The position numbers and the translations under genes were made by a program. The notes under the pieces are model-generated. The model saw nothing but the letters and a program-made list of their open reading frames with translations. It was not told where the DNA came from and searched no databases. From Terriglobia bacterium (lineage in GTDB: Bacteria; Acidobacteriota; Terriglobia; Terriglobales; Acidobacteriaceae), in assembly GCA_020073495.1 (NCBI GenBank), contig JAIQFD010000002.1, positions 496,001-560,000 of the forward strand: a stretch of 64,000 nucleotides of DNA, read 5' to 3'. Each line of letters begins with the position of its first letter. The first letter of the stretch is position 1. Of the stretch, positions 27,163 to 34,389 are shown piece by piece.

Positions 27163-28062
27163 ATGCTGGAACGATTCTCCGTCGGCCTGATCCAGATGTC
27201 GTGCGGCCCCGATCCGGACGCGAACGTTCGCCACGCCGCCGACATGGTGCGCGACGCCGCCCGCCGCGGCGCCCAGATTGTCTGCCTGCCCGAACTCTTC
27301 CGCACGCAATATTTTTGCCAGCGCGAGGACGCTGCCCTGTTCGATCTCGCCGAGCCCGTCCCCGGCCCCACCACCCAGGCCATCGCCGAAGTCGCCCGCC
27401 AGGCCAAGGTCGTGGTCATCGCCTCCGTCTTCGAGAAGCGCGCACGCGGCGTCTACCACAACACCGCCGCCATCCTCGATACGGACGGCGCCGTGAAAGG
27501 CATCTATCGCAAGATGCACATCCCGGACGATCCGCTCTACTACGAGAAGTTCTACTTCACTCCCGGGGATCTCGGCTTCAAGGCTTTCGACACCCAGGTC
27601 ACACGTCTTGGCGCCCTCATCTGCTGGGATCAGTGGTACCCCGAGGGGGCGCGCCTGACGGCGCTGCAAGGGGCGAACGTCATTTTCTATCCCACCGCGA
27701 TCGGATGGCATCCGGCGGAAAGAGAAGAATATGGGAAGGCGCAGCACGATGCCTGGCGGACGATCCAGCGCGCGCACGCCATCGCCAACGGCGTCTACGT
27801 CGCCGTGGTAAACCGCGTCGGGCACGAGACCGGAGACATCCGCGGCCAGTCCGCCCCCGGCGAGGGACTCGACTTCTGGGGCGGCTCGTTCCTCTGTGAT
27901 GCTTTCGGCACCGTGATCGTCGAGGGCTCGCATGACAAGGAAGAGGTCCTGATCGGCGAGGTGGACCTGAAGAAGCTGGAGGACGTCCGCCGCAACTGGC
28001 CCTTCCTGCGCGACCGCCGCGTGGACGCGTACTCTCAGATCACGAATCGCTTTCTCGACTGA
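27163..28062 (+). CDS. aguB: N-carbamoylputrescine amidase
   Basis: 299 residues, nitrilase superfamily. Hydrolyses N-carbamoylputrescine to putrescine. The catalytic triad is visible as Glu in CLPELF, Lys in YRKMHIPDD and Cys in LICWDQWYPE; the block IPDDPLYYEKFYFTPGD is characteristic of AguB. I start at ATG 27163; the longer frame runs into a hairpin repeat. The stop overlaps the next ATG (TGATG), coupling it to agmatine deiminase. Confidence 0.94.
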   Translation: MLERFSVGLIQMSCGPDPDANVRHAADMVRDAARRGAQIVCLPELFRTQYFCQREDAALFDLAEPVPGPTTQAIAEVARQAKVVVIASVFEKRARGVYHNTAAILDTDGAVKGIYRKMHIPDDPLYYEKFYFTPGDLGFKAFDTQVTRLGALICWDQWYPEGARLTALQGANVIFYPTAIGWHPAEREEYGKAQHDAWRTIQRAHAIANGVYVAVVNRVGHETGDIRGQSAPGEGLDFWGGSFLCDAFGTVIVEGSHDKEEVLIGEVDLKKLEDVRRNWPFLRDRRVDAYSQITNRFLD

Positions 28063-29174
28063 TGGCCAACAAGAAACGAGAAACTAGAAACGAGAAACTG
28101 GGGTTTCGGATGCCCGCCGAGTGGGAGCCCCACTCCGGCACCTGGCTGGCCTGGCCGCACAACAAAACCGATTGGCCGGGCAAGTTCGCACCCATCCCCT
28201 GGGTGTACGCGGAGATCGTCCGCCACCTCGCGCGGCACGAGCGCGTCTACCTCATCGTGCAGAACGCAAAAGCCCGAGAAGACGCACGCAAGGTCCTAAC
28301 GCGTGCCCATGTCCCGCTCGACAACGTCGATTTCTTCCTCTGGCCCACCAATCGCGGATGGCTGCGGGACACCGGCGCCATCTTCGTCTCGGACGGCAAG
28401 CGCCTCACCGCCCTCGACTGGCTCTTCAACGCCTGGGCCAAGTACGACGACTGGCAGCTCGACGACAAGCTCCCCGCCCGCATTGCCGCGCGCCTCAAGC
28501 TACCCCGAGTGCAGCCAATAATCCAGTGTCATCCCGAGCGGGTTTCAACCCGCGAGGGACCTGCTGTTCGCAAGCACCGTATCGTCCTCGAGGGCGGCAG
28601 CATCGACGTCAACGGCCGCGGAACGTTGCTGACGACCGAGGAATGCCTGCTCTCGACCGAGCAGGCTCGCAACCCCGGCCTCACCCGCACTCAATATGAA
28701 GAGGTTTTCGAGGAATATCTGGGGGTCAGGAAGACGATCTGGCTGAACCGCGGCATCGCCGGCGACGACACCCATGGCCACGTGGACGATATCGCCCGCT
28801 TCGTCTCTCCCGACACGGTCGTCGCCCCTATCGAGACCGATCGCTCTGACCCAAACTACGATCCGTTACTGGAGAACGTAGAGATCCTGCGCCGTGCCAC
28901 CGACCAGGACGGCCGGCCGCTAACCGTCCTCGAATTGCCCATGCCCGCGCCGGTGTGGTTCAACCGCCAGCGCCTTCCGGCCAGCTACGCCAACTTCTAC
29001 ATCTGCAACGGGCGCGTGCTGGTGCCCACCTTCGACGATCCCAACGACCGCGTCGCGCTGAATCTCCTGGCACATGTCCTGCCCGGCCGCCAGATCATCC
29101 CCATCTACTGCGGCGACCTCGTCATCGGCCTGGGCACGCTCCACTGCATGACCCAGCAGCAGCCGGCGCTGTGA
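28062..29174 (+). CDS. aguA: Agmatine deiminase with a repeat-derived insertion
   Basis: 370 residues. Converts agmatine to N-carbamoylputrescine, feeding AguB. Family blocks MPAEWEPHSGTWLAWP, IVLEGGSIDVNGRGTLLTTE, GDDTHGHVDDIARF and the C-terminal Cys in LGTLHCMTQQQ are intact. Two oddities: residues 1-16 are read from a GAAACTAGAAAC-type tandem word repeat, so the native start may be ATG 28110; and a B-variant hairpin repeat at 28524-28566 is read in frame, adding about 20 residues just before the conserved VLEGG strand. Activity is probably retained but untested. Confidence 0.92.
   Translation: MANKKRETRNEKLGFRMPAEWEPHSGTWLAWPHNKTDWPGKFAPIPWVYAEIVRHLARHERVYLIVQNAKAREDARKVLTRAHVPLDNVDFFLWPTNRGWLRDTGAIFVSDGKRLTALDWLFNAWAKYDDWQLDDKLPARIAARLKLPRVQPIIQCHPERVSTREGPAVRKHRIVLEGGSIDVNGRGTLLTTEECLLSTEQARNPGLTRTQYEEVFEEYLGVRKTIWLNRGIAGDDTHGHVDDIARFVSPDTVVAPIETDRSDPNYDPLLENVEILRRATDQDGRPLTVLELPMPAPVWFNRQRLPASYANFYICNGRVLVPTFDDPNDRVALNLLAHVLPGRQIIPIYCGDLVIGLGTLHCMTQQQPAL
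28524..28566 (+). repeat. B-variant hairpin repeat inside aguA
   Basis: CAGTGTCATCCCGAGCGGGT, loop, CCCGCGAGGGACCTGCT. It is inserted in frame and encodes the residues around CHPERVSTREGPA that typical agmatine deiminases lack. Confidence 0.8.
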
Positions 29175-29250
29175 TCACCGTGGTTGGCCCCATACGTCAC
29201 TGACAGAACGTCCGGCCAGCGCTTCAATCCTGGCATACACGTGGAGAGCC

Positions 29251-29601
29251 ATGCGCTTCAACTTCGATTGCGTTTTCTATTATGTTTCCGACCTGGATCG
29301 GGCAGTCCGCTTCTACCAGAACGTACTCGGCTTGCGGCTCACCTCGCGCGACTTCGTCGCCCGCTTCGATGCTGACGGCGTGCTGTTCGAACTCGTTCCC
29401 TTATCCGAGAGCAGAAAACTTGAGGGCACCGGCAATGCCCGTCTCTGTTTTGCCGTGGACGACATCCATTCCGCCCTCGCCGACCTGCGCTCCAAGAGCG
29501 TTCCGACCTCGGACGTTCAGCCGAAGGAGGGTGGCCTGCTCGCAACCTTCACCGACCCAGACGGCAACGAGCTCTGCCTCTGGCAGTACGCTTCAAAGTG
29601 A
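29251..29601 (+). CDS. VOC-superfamily (glyoxalase/bleomycin-resistance-like) protein
   Basis: 116 residues with paired beta-alpha-beta-beta-beta modules: FDCVFYYVSDLDRAVRFYQNVLGL at the start and ATFTDPDGNELCLWQY at the end. Metal-ligand positions appear partly kept (a C-terminal Glu), but the substrate cannot be told. It is a stand-alone gene ending at a terminator. Confidence 0.85.
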   Translation: MRFNFDCVFYYVSDLDRAVRFYQNVLGLRLTSRDFVARFDADGVLFELVPLSESRKLEGTGNARLCFAVDDIHSALADLRSKSVPTSDVQPKEGGLLATFTDPDGNELCLWQYASK

Positions 29602-29618
29602 TCGTCCCGGCAACGCAA

Positions 29619-29640
29619 AGGGCGCCTCTTGGGCGCCCCT
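29619..29640. terminator. Hairpin between convergent VOC and nuoI genes
   Basis: GGGCGCC-TCTTG-GGCGCCC stem-loop between the convergent genes; it is followed at 29641-29669 by AGCTAC-word tandem sequence that runs into the nuoI stop. Confidence 0.65.
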
Positions 29641-29663
29641 AACTACCAGCTACTAGCTACCAG

Positions 29664-30125
29664 CTACTTCTTGTACACCGTCGGCCTGGGTCCCTGTTCC
29701 AGCGTCTGACGGTTCCAGATCATGCCCTCGCGCGAATAGTTCGCCAGCTCGAAGTCCTGAGTCAACTCCAGACAATCGGTGGGGCAGGCGTCCTCGCACA
29801 GGCCGCAGAACATGCACCGGCTGAGGTCGTAGGTGAAGGTGGTCAGCTCTTTGCGCTTGGTGTTGGGGTTGCGCTCGCTGGAAACCACGATCAAGTGTTC
29901 CGGACAGGCCAGCGCGCACAGGTCGCAGGCGATACACAGCGTCTCGTTGGTGTCGGGGTTCACGCCCAGCCGCGGCGCGCCCCGATAGCGCTCCGCCACC
30001 TGCGGCCGCTGCATCGGATACTGCTCGGTGTAGATCTCCTTGGGATGCTGATAGCGGAAGGTGACCGACAGCCCCTTCAGCAGGTCGACAAGGAAGATCT
30101 TCTTCAGGAACGCGCTGAGCGCCAT
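29664..30125 (-). CDS. nuoI: NADH-quinone oxidoreductase subunit I (orphan)
   Basis: 153 residues. Two [4Fe-4S] ferredoxin motifs, CIACDLCALACP and CMFCGLCEDACP, pass electrons through the peripheral arm of complex I. The N-terminal LLKGLSVTFRYQHP fits NuoI. No other nuo gene is nearby; a second, different NuoI-like gene lies at 38554. It could serve a complex encoded elsewhere or another ferredoxin-dependent enzyme. Confidence 0.88.
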   Translation of the reverse strand: MALSAFLKKIFLVDLLKGLSVTFRYQHPKEIYTEQYPMQRPQVAERYRGAPRLGVNPDTNETLCIACDLCALACPEHLIVVSSERNPNTKRKELTTFTYDLSRCMFCGLCEDACPTDCLELTQDFELANYSREGMIWNRQTLEQGPRPTVYKK

Positions 30126-30217
30126 GGTTTTTGGCTATTCCCCCGTGCCGATTAGTCTAAACCCGCCCCTACGTCCGCGCAAAGTGAAAGCGGCCAAGTA
30201 GAATTGAGGGCAGTCCG

Positions 30218-30682
30218 ATGACCCCCGACGAACTATGGATGGAAGAAGCGCTGCGCGAGGCGGCTCGCGCCCAAGCTGCGGGGGAGGTGCCCGTGGGCGC
30301 GGTCGTGGTCTGTGACGGCCAGATCGTCGGCCGCGGCGGCAACCGCAATCTGCTCGACAACGATCCCACCGCCCACGCCGAGATTGTCGCCCTGCGCCAG
30401 GCCGGACGCGCCATCGGCAACCATCGCCTCGCTGATTGCGAGATGTTCGTCACCATCGAGCCCTGCGCCATGTGCTCCGGCGCGCTGGTCCATGCCCGTC
30501 TCAAACGTTTGGTCTACGGCGCCGACGACCCCAAAGCCGGCGCCGTCCGCTCCGTCATGCAAGTGCTGAACCACCCCGCGCTCAATCACCAGATGGAGGT
30601 CACCTCCGGCGTCCTCGCCTCCCGCTGCATGGACCTGCTGCAGTCCTTCTTTCGCGACAAACGCACAGAGCCCCGCCAGTAA
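30218..30682 (+). CDS. tadA: tRNA-specific adenosine(34) deaminase
   Basis: 154 residues. Deaminates A34 of tRNA-Arg(ACG) to inosine. Zinc deaminase motifs HAE (residues 53-55, with catalytic Glu55) and PCAMC (82-86) are intact, and VGAVVVCDGQIVGRGGN and DDPKAGAVRS are TadA-specific. Its substrate tRNA gene is at 3760-3836. Other members of the cytidine/guanine deaminase family are less likely given the tadA-type spacing. Confidence 0.93.
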   Translation: MTPDELWMEEALREAARAQAAGEVPVGAVVVCDGQIVGRGGNRNLLDNDPTAHAEIVALRQAGRAIGNHRLADCEMFVTIEPCAMCSGALVHARLKRLVYGADDPKAGAVRSVMQVLNHPALNHQMEVTSGVLASRCMDLLQSFFRDKRTEPRQ

Positions 30683-30752
30683 CCTGTGCCGTCGAAACTG
30701 ATTTGGTAGAATCTTAAGAGACAGCCACACACCGCCCCGATATGGGGCTCTT

Positions 30753-30887
30753 CCGGCGCGGAGAGGTGCGTGAGTGGTTGAAATCGAGGCGCATTGCGGG
30801 CGTGAGGCGCGCAGCGCCGGGAGCCCGCAGCCGAGACCCTGAGGAGCGCGCCAGTGCGACGAAGGGCCTCTACTACAATTCGATTGT
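30753..30887 (+). repeat. tRNA-Ser 5' fragment plus insert, unit 1 (135 bp)
   Basis: Starts CCGGCGC then 24 bases identical to the 5' end of tRNA-Ser (30760-30783), joined to a 103-base module with TTGCGGGCGTGAGG and GGGAGCCCGCAG hairpin arms and GACGAAGGGCCTCT. It is repeated head-to-tail with one visible difference in the next 135 bases. Confidence 0.9.
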
Positions 30888-31022
30888 CCGGCGCGGAGAG
30901 GTGCGTGAGTGGTTGAAATCGAGGCGCATTGCGGGCGTGAGGCGCGCAGCGCCGGGAGCCCGCAGCCGAGACCCTGAGGAGCGCGCCAGCGCGACGAAGG
31001 GCCTCTACTACAATTCGATTGT
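30888..31022 (+). repeat. tRNA-Ser 5' fragment plus insert, unit 2 (135 bp)
   Basis: Second tandem copy, differing from unit 1 by a single base that I can see (AGTGCGACG versus AGCGCGACG). The truncated tRNA end is 30895-30918; the intact tRNA-Ser follows directly. Confidence 0.9.
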
Positions 31023-31029
31023 CCGGCGC

Positions 31030-31119
31030 GGAGAGGTGCGTGAGTGGTTGAAACGATCCGCCTCGAAAGCGGACATACCTGAAAGGGTATCGGGGGTTCA
31101 AATCCCTCCCTCTCCGCCA
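31030..31119 (+). tRNA. tRNA-Ser (anticodon CGA), CCA encoded
   Basis: 90 bases with acceptor GGAGAGG/CCTCTCC, anticodon stem TCCGC/GCGGA with loop CTCGAAA (CGA), a long variable arm (TACC...GGTA) typical of serine tRNAs, T loop GGTTCAAATCC and encoded CCA at 31117-31119. Two truncated copies of its 5' end stand upstream. Confidence 0.96.
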
Positions 31120-31197
31120 GATTTCCTGCCAGCCAGATTCGCTTACATCCGCTGAACGGACGATAATGTTCGCTTGATCCTCGCCCGAGGTGTCCTC

Positions 31198-32205
31198 ATG
31201 AATCCCGCACTCATTACCCAGGTGGAAGCGGTTCCCGACGAACTCATGCGCACCATGCGCGCCTTCCAGGAGAGCCGTGTCCTGCTGACCGCGTTGGAGC
31301 TGGACGTCTTCACCGCCCTGGGCAGCGGCGCGACTGCGCCAGACGTCGCCAAGCGCCTGAAGACCGACCCGCGCGCCACCGAGATGCTGCTCAACGCGCT
31401 GGTGAGCATGGAACTGCTGTCCAAATCGGGCGGACGATTCTCCAACACGCCCGACACCGCCAAGTTCTTCGCCGCCGGCTCCCCTCACAATGCTCGCCTC
31501 GCCATGATGCACACCGTGCACCTGTGGGACACCTGGTCCACCCTCACCGACTGCGTGCGCGCCGGAACTTCCGTCACGCGCCTGGAAGAGCCCACACACG
31601 GCGATGACTGGACCGAAGCCTTCATCGCGGCCATGCACTACCTCGCTCCCGGTACGGCTCCCTCGGTGATCGAGGCCGTGGGCCTCCAGGGCGTGCGCCG
31701 CATGCTCGACCTGGGCGGTGGCTCGGGCGCTTACTCCATCGCCTTCGCCCAAGCCAGCCCGCAGCTCCAGATCGAGATCCTCGACCTTCCCGACGTGCTC
31801 CCGCTGACCGAGCGTTACGTGCGCCAGGCCGGCCTCTCCGACCGCATCAAGCTTCGCCCCGGCGATCTTCTGCACGACATCTTCTCCACCGGGTTCGACC
31901 TCGTGCTGCTCTCCGCCATCTGCCACAGTTTCAGCCCGGAGCAGAACTGTGACCTGTTCCGCCGCGCCTGCCAGGCGCTCGTGCCCGGCGGACGCATCGT
32001 GGTGCGCGAATTCATTCTCGACCCGGACCGCACCTCGCCCCGCTGGGCGGCGCTGTTCTCGCTCAATATGCTGGTAGGGACGGAATCGGGCGCCAGCTAC
32101 AGCGAGGCCGACTACGCCGCCTGGCTGCGCGAGGCCGGCTTCACCGACGTGCATCGCGTCAATCTCCCCGGCCCCAGCGGCCTCATGATCGGCAAACGCG
32201 AGTAG
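31198..32205 (+). CDS. O-methyltransferase of the hydroxyneurosporene/acetylserotonin type
   Basis: 335 residues. N-terminal winged-helix dimerisation region (RVLLTALELDVFTAL...ATEMLLNALVSMELL) and C-terminal SAM-binding Rossmann fold (MLDLGGGSGAYSIAFAQ) with downstream GDLLHDIF and PGGRIVVREFIL. Probably methylates a hydroxyl on a small aromatic or carotenoid-like metabolite; the substrate is not readable. ATG 31198 has GAGGTG 6 bases upstream. Confidence 0.88.
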   Translation: MNPALITQVEAVPDELMRTMRAFQESRVLLTALELDVFTALGSGATAPDVAKRLKTDPRATEMLLNALVSMELLSKSGGRFSNTPDTAKFFAAGSPHNARLAMMHTVHLWDTWSTLTDCVRAGTSVTRLEEPTHGDDWTEAFIAAMHYLAPGTAPSVIEAVGLQGVRRMLDLGGGSGAYSIAFAQASPQLQIEILDLPDVLPLTERYVRQAGLSDRIKLRPGDLLHDIFSTGFDLVLLSAICHSFSPEQNCDLFRRACQALVPGGRIVVREFILDPDRTSPRWAALFSLNMLVGTESGASYSEADYAAWLREAGFTDVHRVNLPGPSGLMIGKRE

Positions 32206-32214
32206 CGCCTGACT

Positions 32215-32420
32215 TAAGCCCGCGCCCTGTCACCCTGAACGAGGTAGTGCCGGGCTTTAGCCCGGCGTTTGCGGACACCCAATCACGTGCGGCTTTAGCC
32301 GCTGAGGGATTTAGCCGAGCGGAGCGAGCCCTCAGCGAAGCCGATGGGCCGCTCCCGGCCATTTCAATCACCCGATTACCCAATTACCCGATTTCCCAAT
32401 CCTGATGGGGGCCCCTTCAG
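32215..32420. repeat. Cluster of short hairpin repeats
   Basis: Successive stem-loops: a B-like TGTCACCCTGAACGAGG, GCCGGGCTTTAGCCCGGC, GCGGCTTTAGCCGCT, then CCCGATTACCCAATTACCCG words and GGGGCCCCTTCAGGGGC. No coding frame is supported. Together with the leaders that follow, the stretch 32206-32845 holds no gene. Confidence 0.7.
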
Positions 32421-32510
32421 GGGCGAAAGAGAAGAGTCACGGCGTGAGTTTATCTTTTCTCGGCGTTCTCTGCGATCTCTGCGGTGAAATCCCTGCGCCA
32501 CTCTAGATTG

Positions 32511-32625
32511 TTGTCAAGCCCCTCCAAATCTGGATTCCCCCGCAACCCGCTGATTCCAACTAGGAAATAAAATTGTGGAAATTGTCGGATTCACCCCCTC
32601 TGATTTGTCATACTGGAAGTAGAGG
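32511..32625 (+). repeat. 115-bp leader repeat, copy A
   Basis: Starts TTGTCAAGCCCC, contains ATCTGGATTCCCCCGCAAC and GAAATAAAATTGTGGAAA, ends CATACTGGAAGTAGAGG. Nearly identical along its length to copy C at 43726-43839, and followed by a diverged copy B. Confidence 0.85.
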
Positions 32626-32662
32626 ATTGAGGTTTTGCTGAGTACCGAGTACTGGGTACTTC

Positions 32663-32777
32663 TTGTCAATCCCCCCAAAATCTGGATTCCTCTGCAACTG
32701 CCTGCAAACATTCGAGAAATAAAACTCCGGAGCGTGGTACTTTCGCTCCCCTCAATCTGCCATACTGGAATTAGAGG
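32663..32777 (+). repeat. 115-bp leader repeat, copy B (diverged)
   Basis: Same length and landmarks as copies A and C (TTGTCAATCCCC, AATCTGGATTCC, GAAATAAAA, CATACTGGAATTAGAGGG) but diverged in the middle. It is the copy immediately ahead of the PD-(D/E)XK gene. Confidence 0.75.
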
Positions 32778-32783
32778 GTAACG

Positions 32784-32809
32784 AAGGCGCGGGATTCCTC
32801 CCGCGCCTT
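32784..32809 (+). terminator. Terminator-like hairpin ahead of a PD-(D/E)XK gene
   Basis: A perfect 11-bp stem (AAGGCGCGGGA with its complement) and loop TTCC, followed by CTGTCTTT. It lies between leader copy B and the ORF. A matching hairpin with TTTT is at the same relative place at 43889-43916. Confidence 0.7.
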
Positions 32810-32845
32810 CTGTCTTTCCCAGCTACTAACTAGCAGCTATTGCTC

Positions 32846-33283
32846 ATGCCCGTTCGCCGCAACTCCAAACAACAAGGCGAGCTGGCCGAAGTTGCGTTCC
32901 TACACAAGGCGGTGTCACTCGGATTCGTGGTCTCCAAGCCCTACGGCGACAGCGCGCCCTACGACTTCGCTGTCGGCTTCGGCCGCCGCTTGCTGCGCGT
33001 GCAGATCAAGTCCGCAAACCACATCTGGCAGGGCGCGTACTACATCAACACCCACTGGCGGAATTCATTCCACGCGGAGAACTACTCGGAAGATCAGATC
33101 GACATCCTCGTCGGCTACATCCCGCCCCGCGATGCCTGGTACATCTTCCCCGTCTCCGCCATCGCCCACGTCAAGAGCGTCCGCGTCTACCCCCACCTCA
33201 AGCGCCTCTGCGGCCTCTACGAACACTGGCGCGACCGCTGGGACCTGCTTAAAGGGCGAATAAAAAGCGCACACTTGTGCTAA
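32846..33283 (+). CDS. PD-(D/E)XK nuclease-like protein (PDDEXK_5 type), copy 1
   Basis: 145 residues. GELAEVAFLHKAVSLGFVVS, then YDFAVG (Asp40) and RVQIKS (Gln53, Lys55), match the small PD-(D/E)XK domain seen in group I intron-associated endonucleases. Catalytic Glu12, Asp40, Gln53 and Lys55 all appear present. Its last codons (KSAHLC) are read from the repeat block at 33263-33291 that recurs at 53.5 kb. It is preceded by two 115-bp leaders and a strong hairpin, as is its paralogue at 43922. Possibly the gene of a small mobile element. Confidence 0.82.
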   Translation: MPVRRNSKQQGELAEVAFLHKAVSLGFVVSKPYGDSAPYDFAVGFGRRLLRVQIKSANHIWQGAYYINTHWRNSFHAENYSEDQIDILVGYIPPRDAWYIFPVSAIAHVKSVRVYPHLKRLCGLYEHWRDRWDLLKGRIKSAHLC

Positions 33284-33304
33284 GGCGATTTCACAACACT
33301 TACG
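33263..33304 (+). repeat. Repeat blocks X and Y at the 3' end of PD-(D/E)XK copy 1
   Basis: Block X (AAAAGCGCACACTTGTGCTA and the next nine bases, itself palindromic) runs into block Y (GATTTCACAACACTTACG). Both recur exactly at 53529-53592, in the order Y then X. Confidence 0.8.
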
Positions 33305-33471
33305 AGCACCACGACACTTGAAAGGTCAAAGAGAGGGGCAGGGCGCGAGCAGGTTCCTATGAAGCTTCTCCCTCGTAGTCGAGCGGCGGACCATACATTC
33401 TTAACAGTTATCGGCGTCGAGGGGCTGTCACACGTGGTTGACCTTCGACCTGGCACGCCGAGTCGCAACAG

Positions 33472-33494
33472 GAAAGCCGCCCTGCGGGGCGGCT
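33472..33494 (-). terminator. Terminator of the PEP-CTERM gene
   Basis: On the minus strand AGCCGCCC-CGCA-GGGCGGCTTTCC forms a perfect stem with a short T run, 20 bases after the stop codon. Confidence 0.7.
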
Positions 33495-33513
33495 GATGTG
33501 TTTGCAGAAATCC

Positions 33514-34389
33514 TTAGGCGCGTAACTTGCGGCGAATCGCGCCCGCAACGCCAGCTAACCCGCTCCCCAACAGGAGCATGCTGCTGGGCTCAGGCACAGG
33601 CGCGCCCGGTGGAACGAAGTGATTGTTCTCGAGGTACACGTCGGGAGCATTGGCCGTGTAGCCCTGCGGTAGCGTGAAGACGTCCATCCCCGTGGGAAAA
33701 TCAAGACTATTCAGGAATTGATCGTTCACAAACCCCGGATTTGCAAAACCCTCCAGCCCCAAACTGAAATCTATGGAGACCGGCGTGTTCAGGGGAATGC
33801 CAGCAACAAACGGCGTGGTCAGGGTCCCGCCCACGATGTCTGACGAGCCCGGGATGATCGTTTCTCCGCCGGATGAAAAGAAGAGGGTTCGCAGGCATGG
33901 ATTGATACACACGTCGCCTCCACTGCCCATGGTCGTCGTGTACGAAAATTCCGTGTGCTCGATTTCGGCTGTGGCGATCCATCCCGTACCAGCGGAGCCG
34001 CCGAGATTCAGTTGGCCGGACACGAAGAGATTGAGTGCCACCGAGATCGGGTCTTGGGGCGCGTTCGGGTCGAGGCTGGTAAAGACGACCGTCGTAGAGA
34101 AGTGCGCGAAGCTAAAGGTTTCGCCTCCCAAAGACTCATTCAACACCAGGGATGCCCCGACGTGGCCTGGACCGGAGGCAGCGTTGGCATTGATGTTTCC
34201 TCCGAAGGGGCCGCAAACCATCCCCATAGCAACGGGTGCGCTCGAGTTGATGGTGCCTCCCGCAGGGTTACAGGGCCCCACATTGAAGCCGTTCTCGAAC
34301 ACACTTACCGTGTAGGTGGTGTCCGCAGCCAGAGGCGAGACGAACAAGACCAAGGCTGCTGCCAGAACAAAGACAAAAGACAGTCGCAT
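33514..34389 (-). CDS. PEP-CTERM-sorted secreted protein
   Basis: 291 residues. N-terminal signal peptide (FVFVLAAALVLFVSPLAA), a Gly/Ser/Asn/Thr-rich body with few charged residues, and the C-terminal sorting signal: VPEPSS, a hydrophobic helix LLLGSGLAGVAGA and the basic tail RRKLRA. Such proteins are processed by exosortase and placed at the cell surface, often with exopolysaccharide. The body has no recognisable enzymatic motif. Confidence 0.85.
   Translation of the reverse strand: MRLSFVFVLAAALVLFVSPLAADTTYTVSVFENGFNVGPCNPAGGTINSSAPVAMGMVCGPFGGNINANAASGPGHVGASLVLNESLGGETFSFAHFSTTVVFTSLDPNAPQDPISVALNLFVSGQLNLGGSAGTGWIATAEIEHTEFSYTTTMGSGGDVCINPCLRTLFFSSGGETIIPGSSDIVGGTLTTPFVAGIPLNTPVSIDFSLGLEGFANPGFVNDQFLNSLDFPTGMDVFTLPQGYTANAPDVYLENNHFVPPGAPVPEPSSMLLLGSGLAGVAGAIRRKLRA

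Noticed and set aside
30753-31022. CRISPR-like array
   Set aside because: Only two units, 135 bp each, with no short repeat/unique spacer alternation and no cas genes.
30742-31155. 137-codon frame with two 45-residue repeats
   Set aside because: It is the translation of the tandem tRNA-fragment units and runs through the whole tRNA-Ser gene; 135 is divisible by three so the frame stays open by chance.
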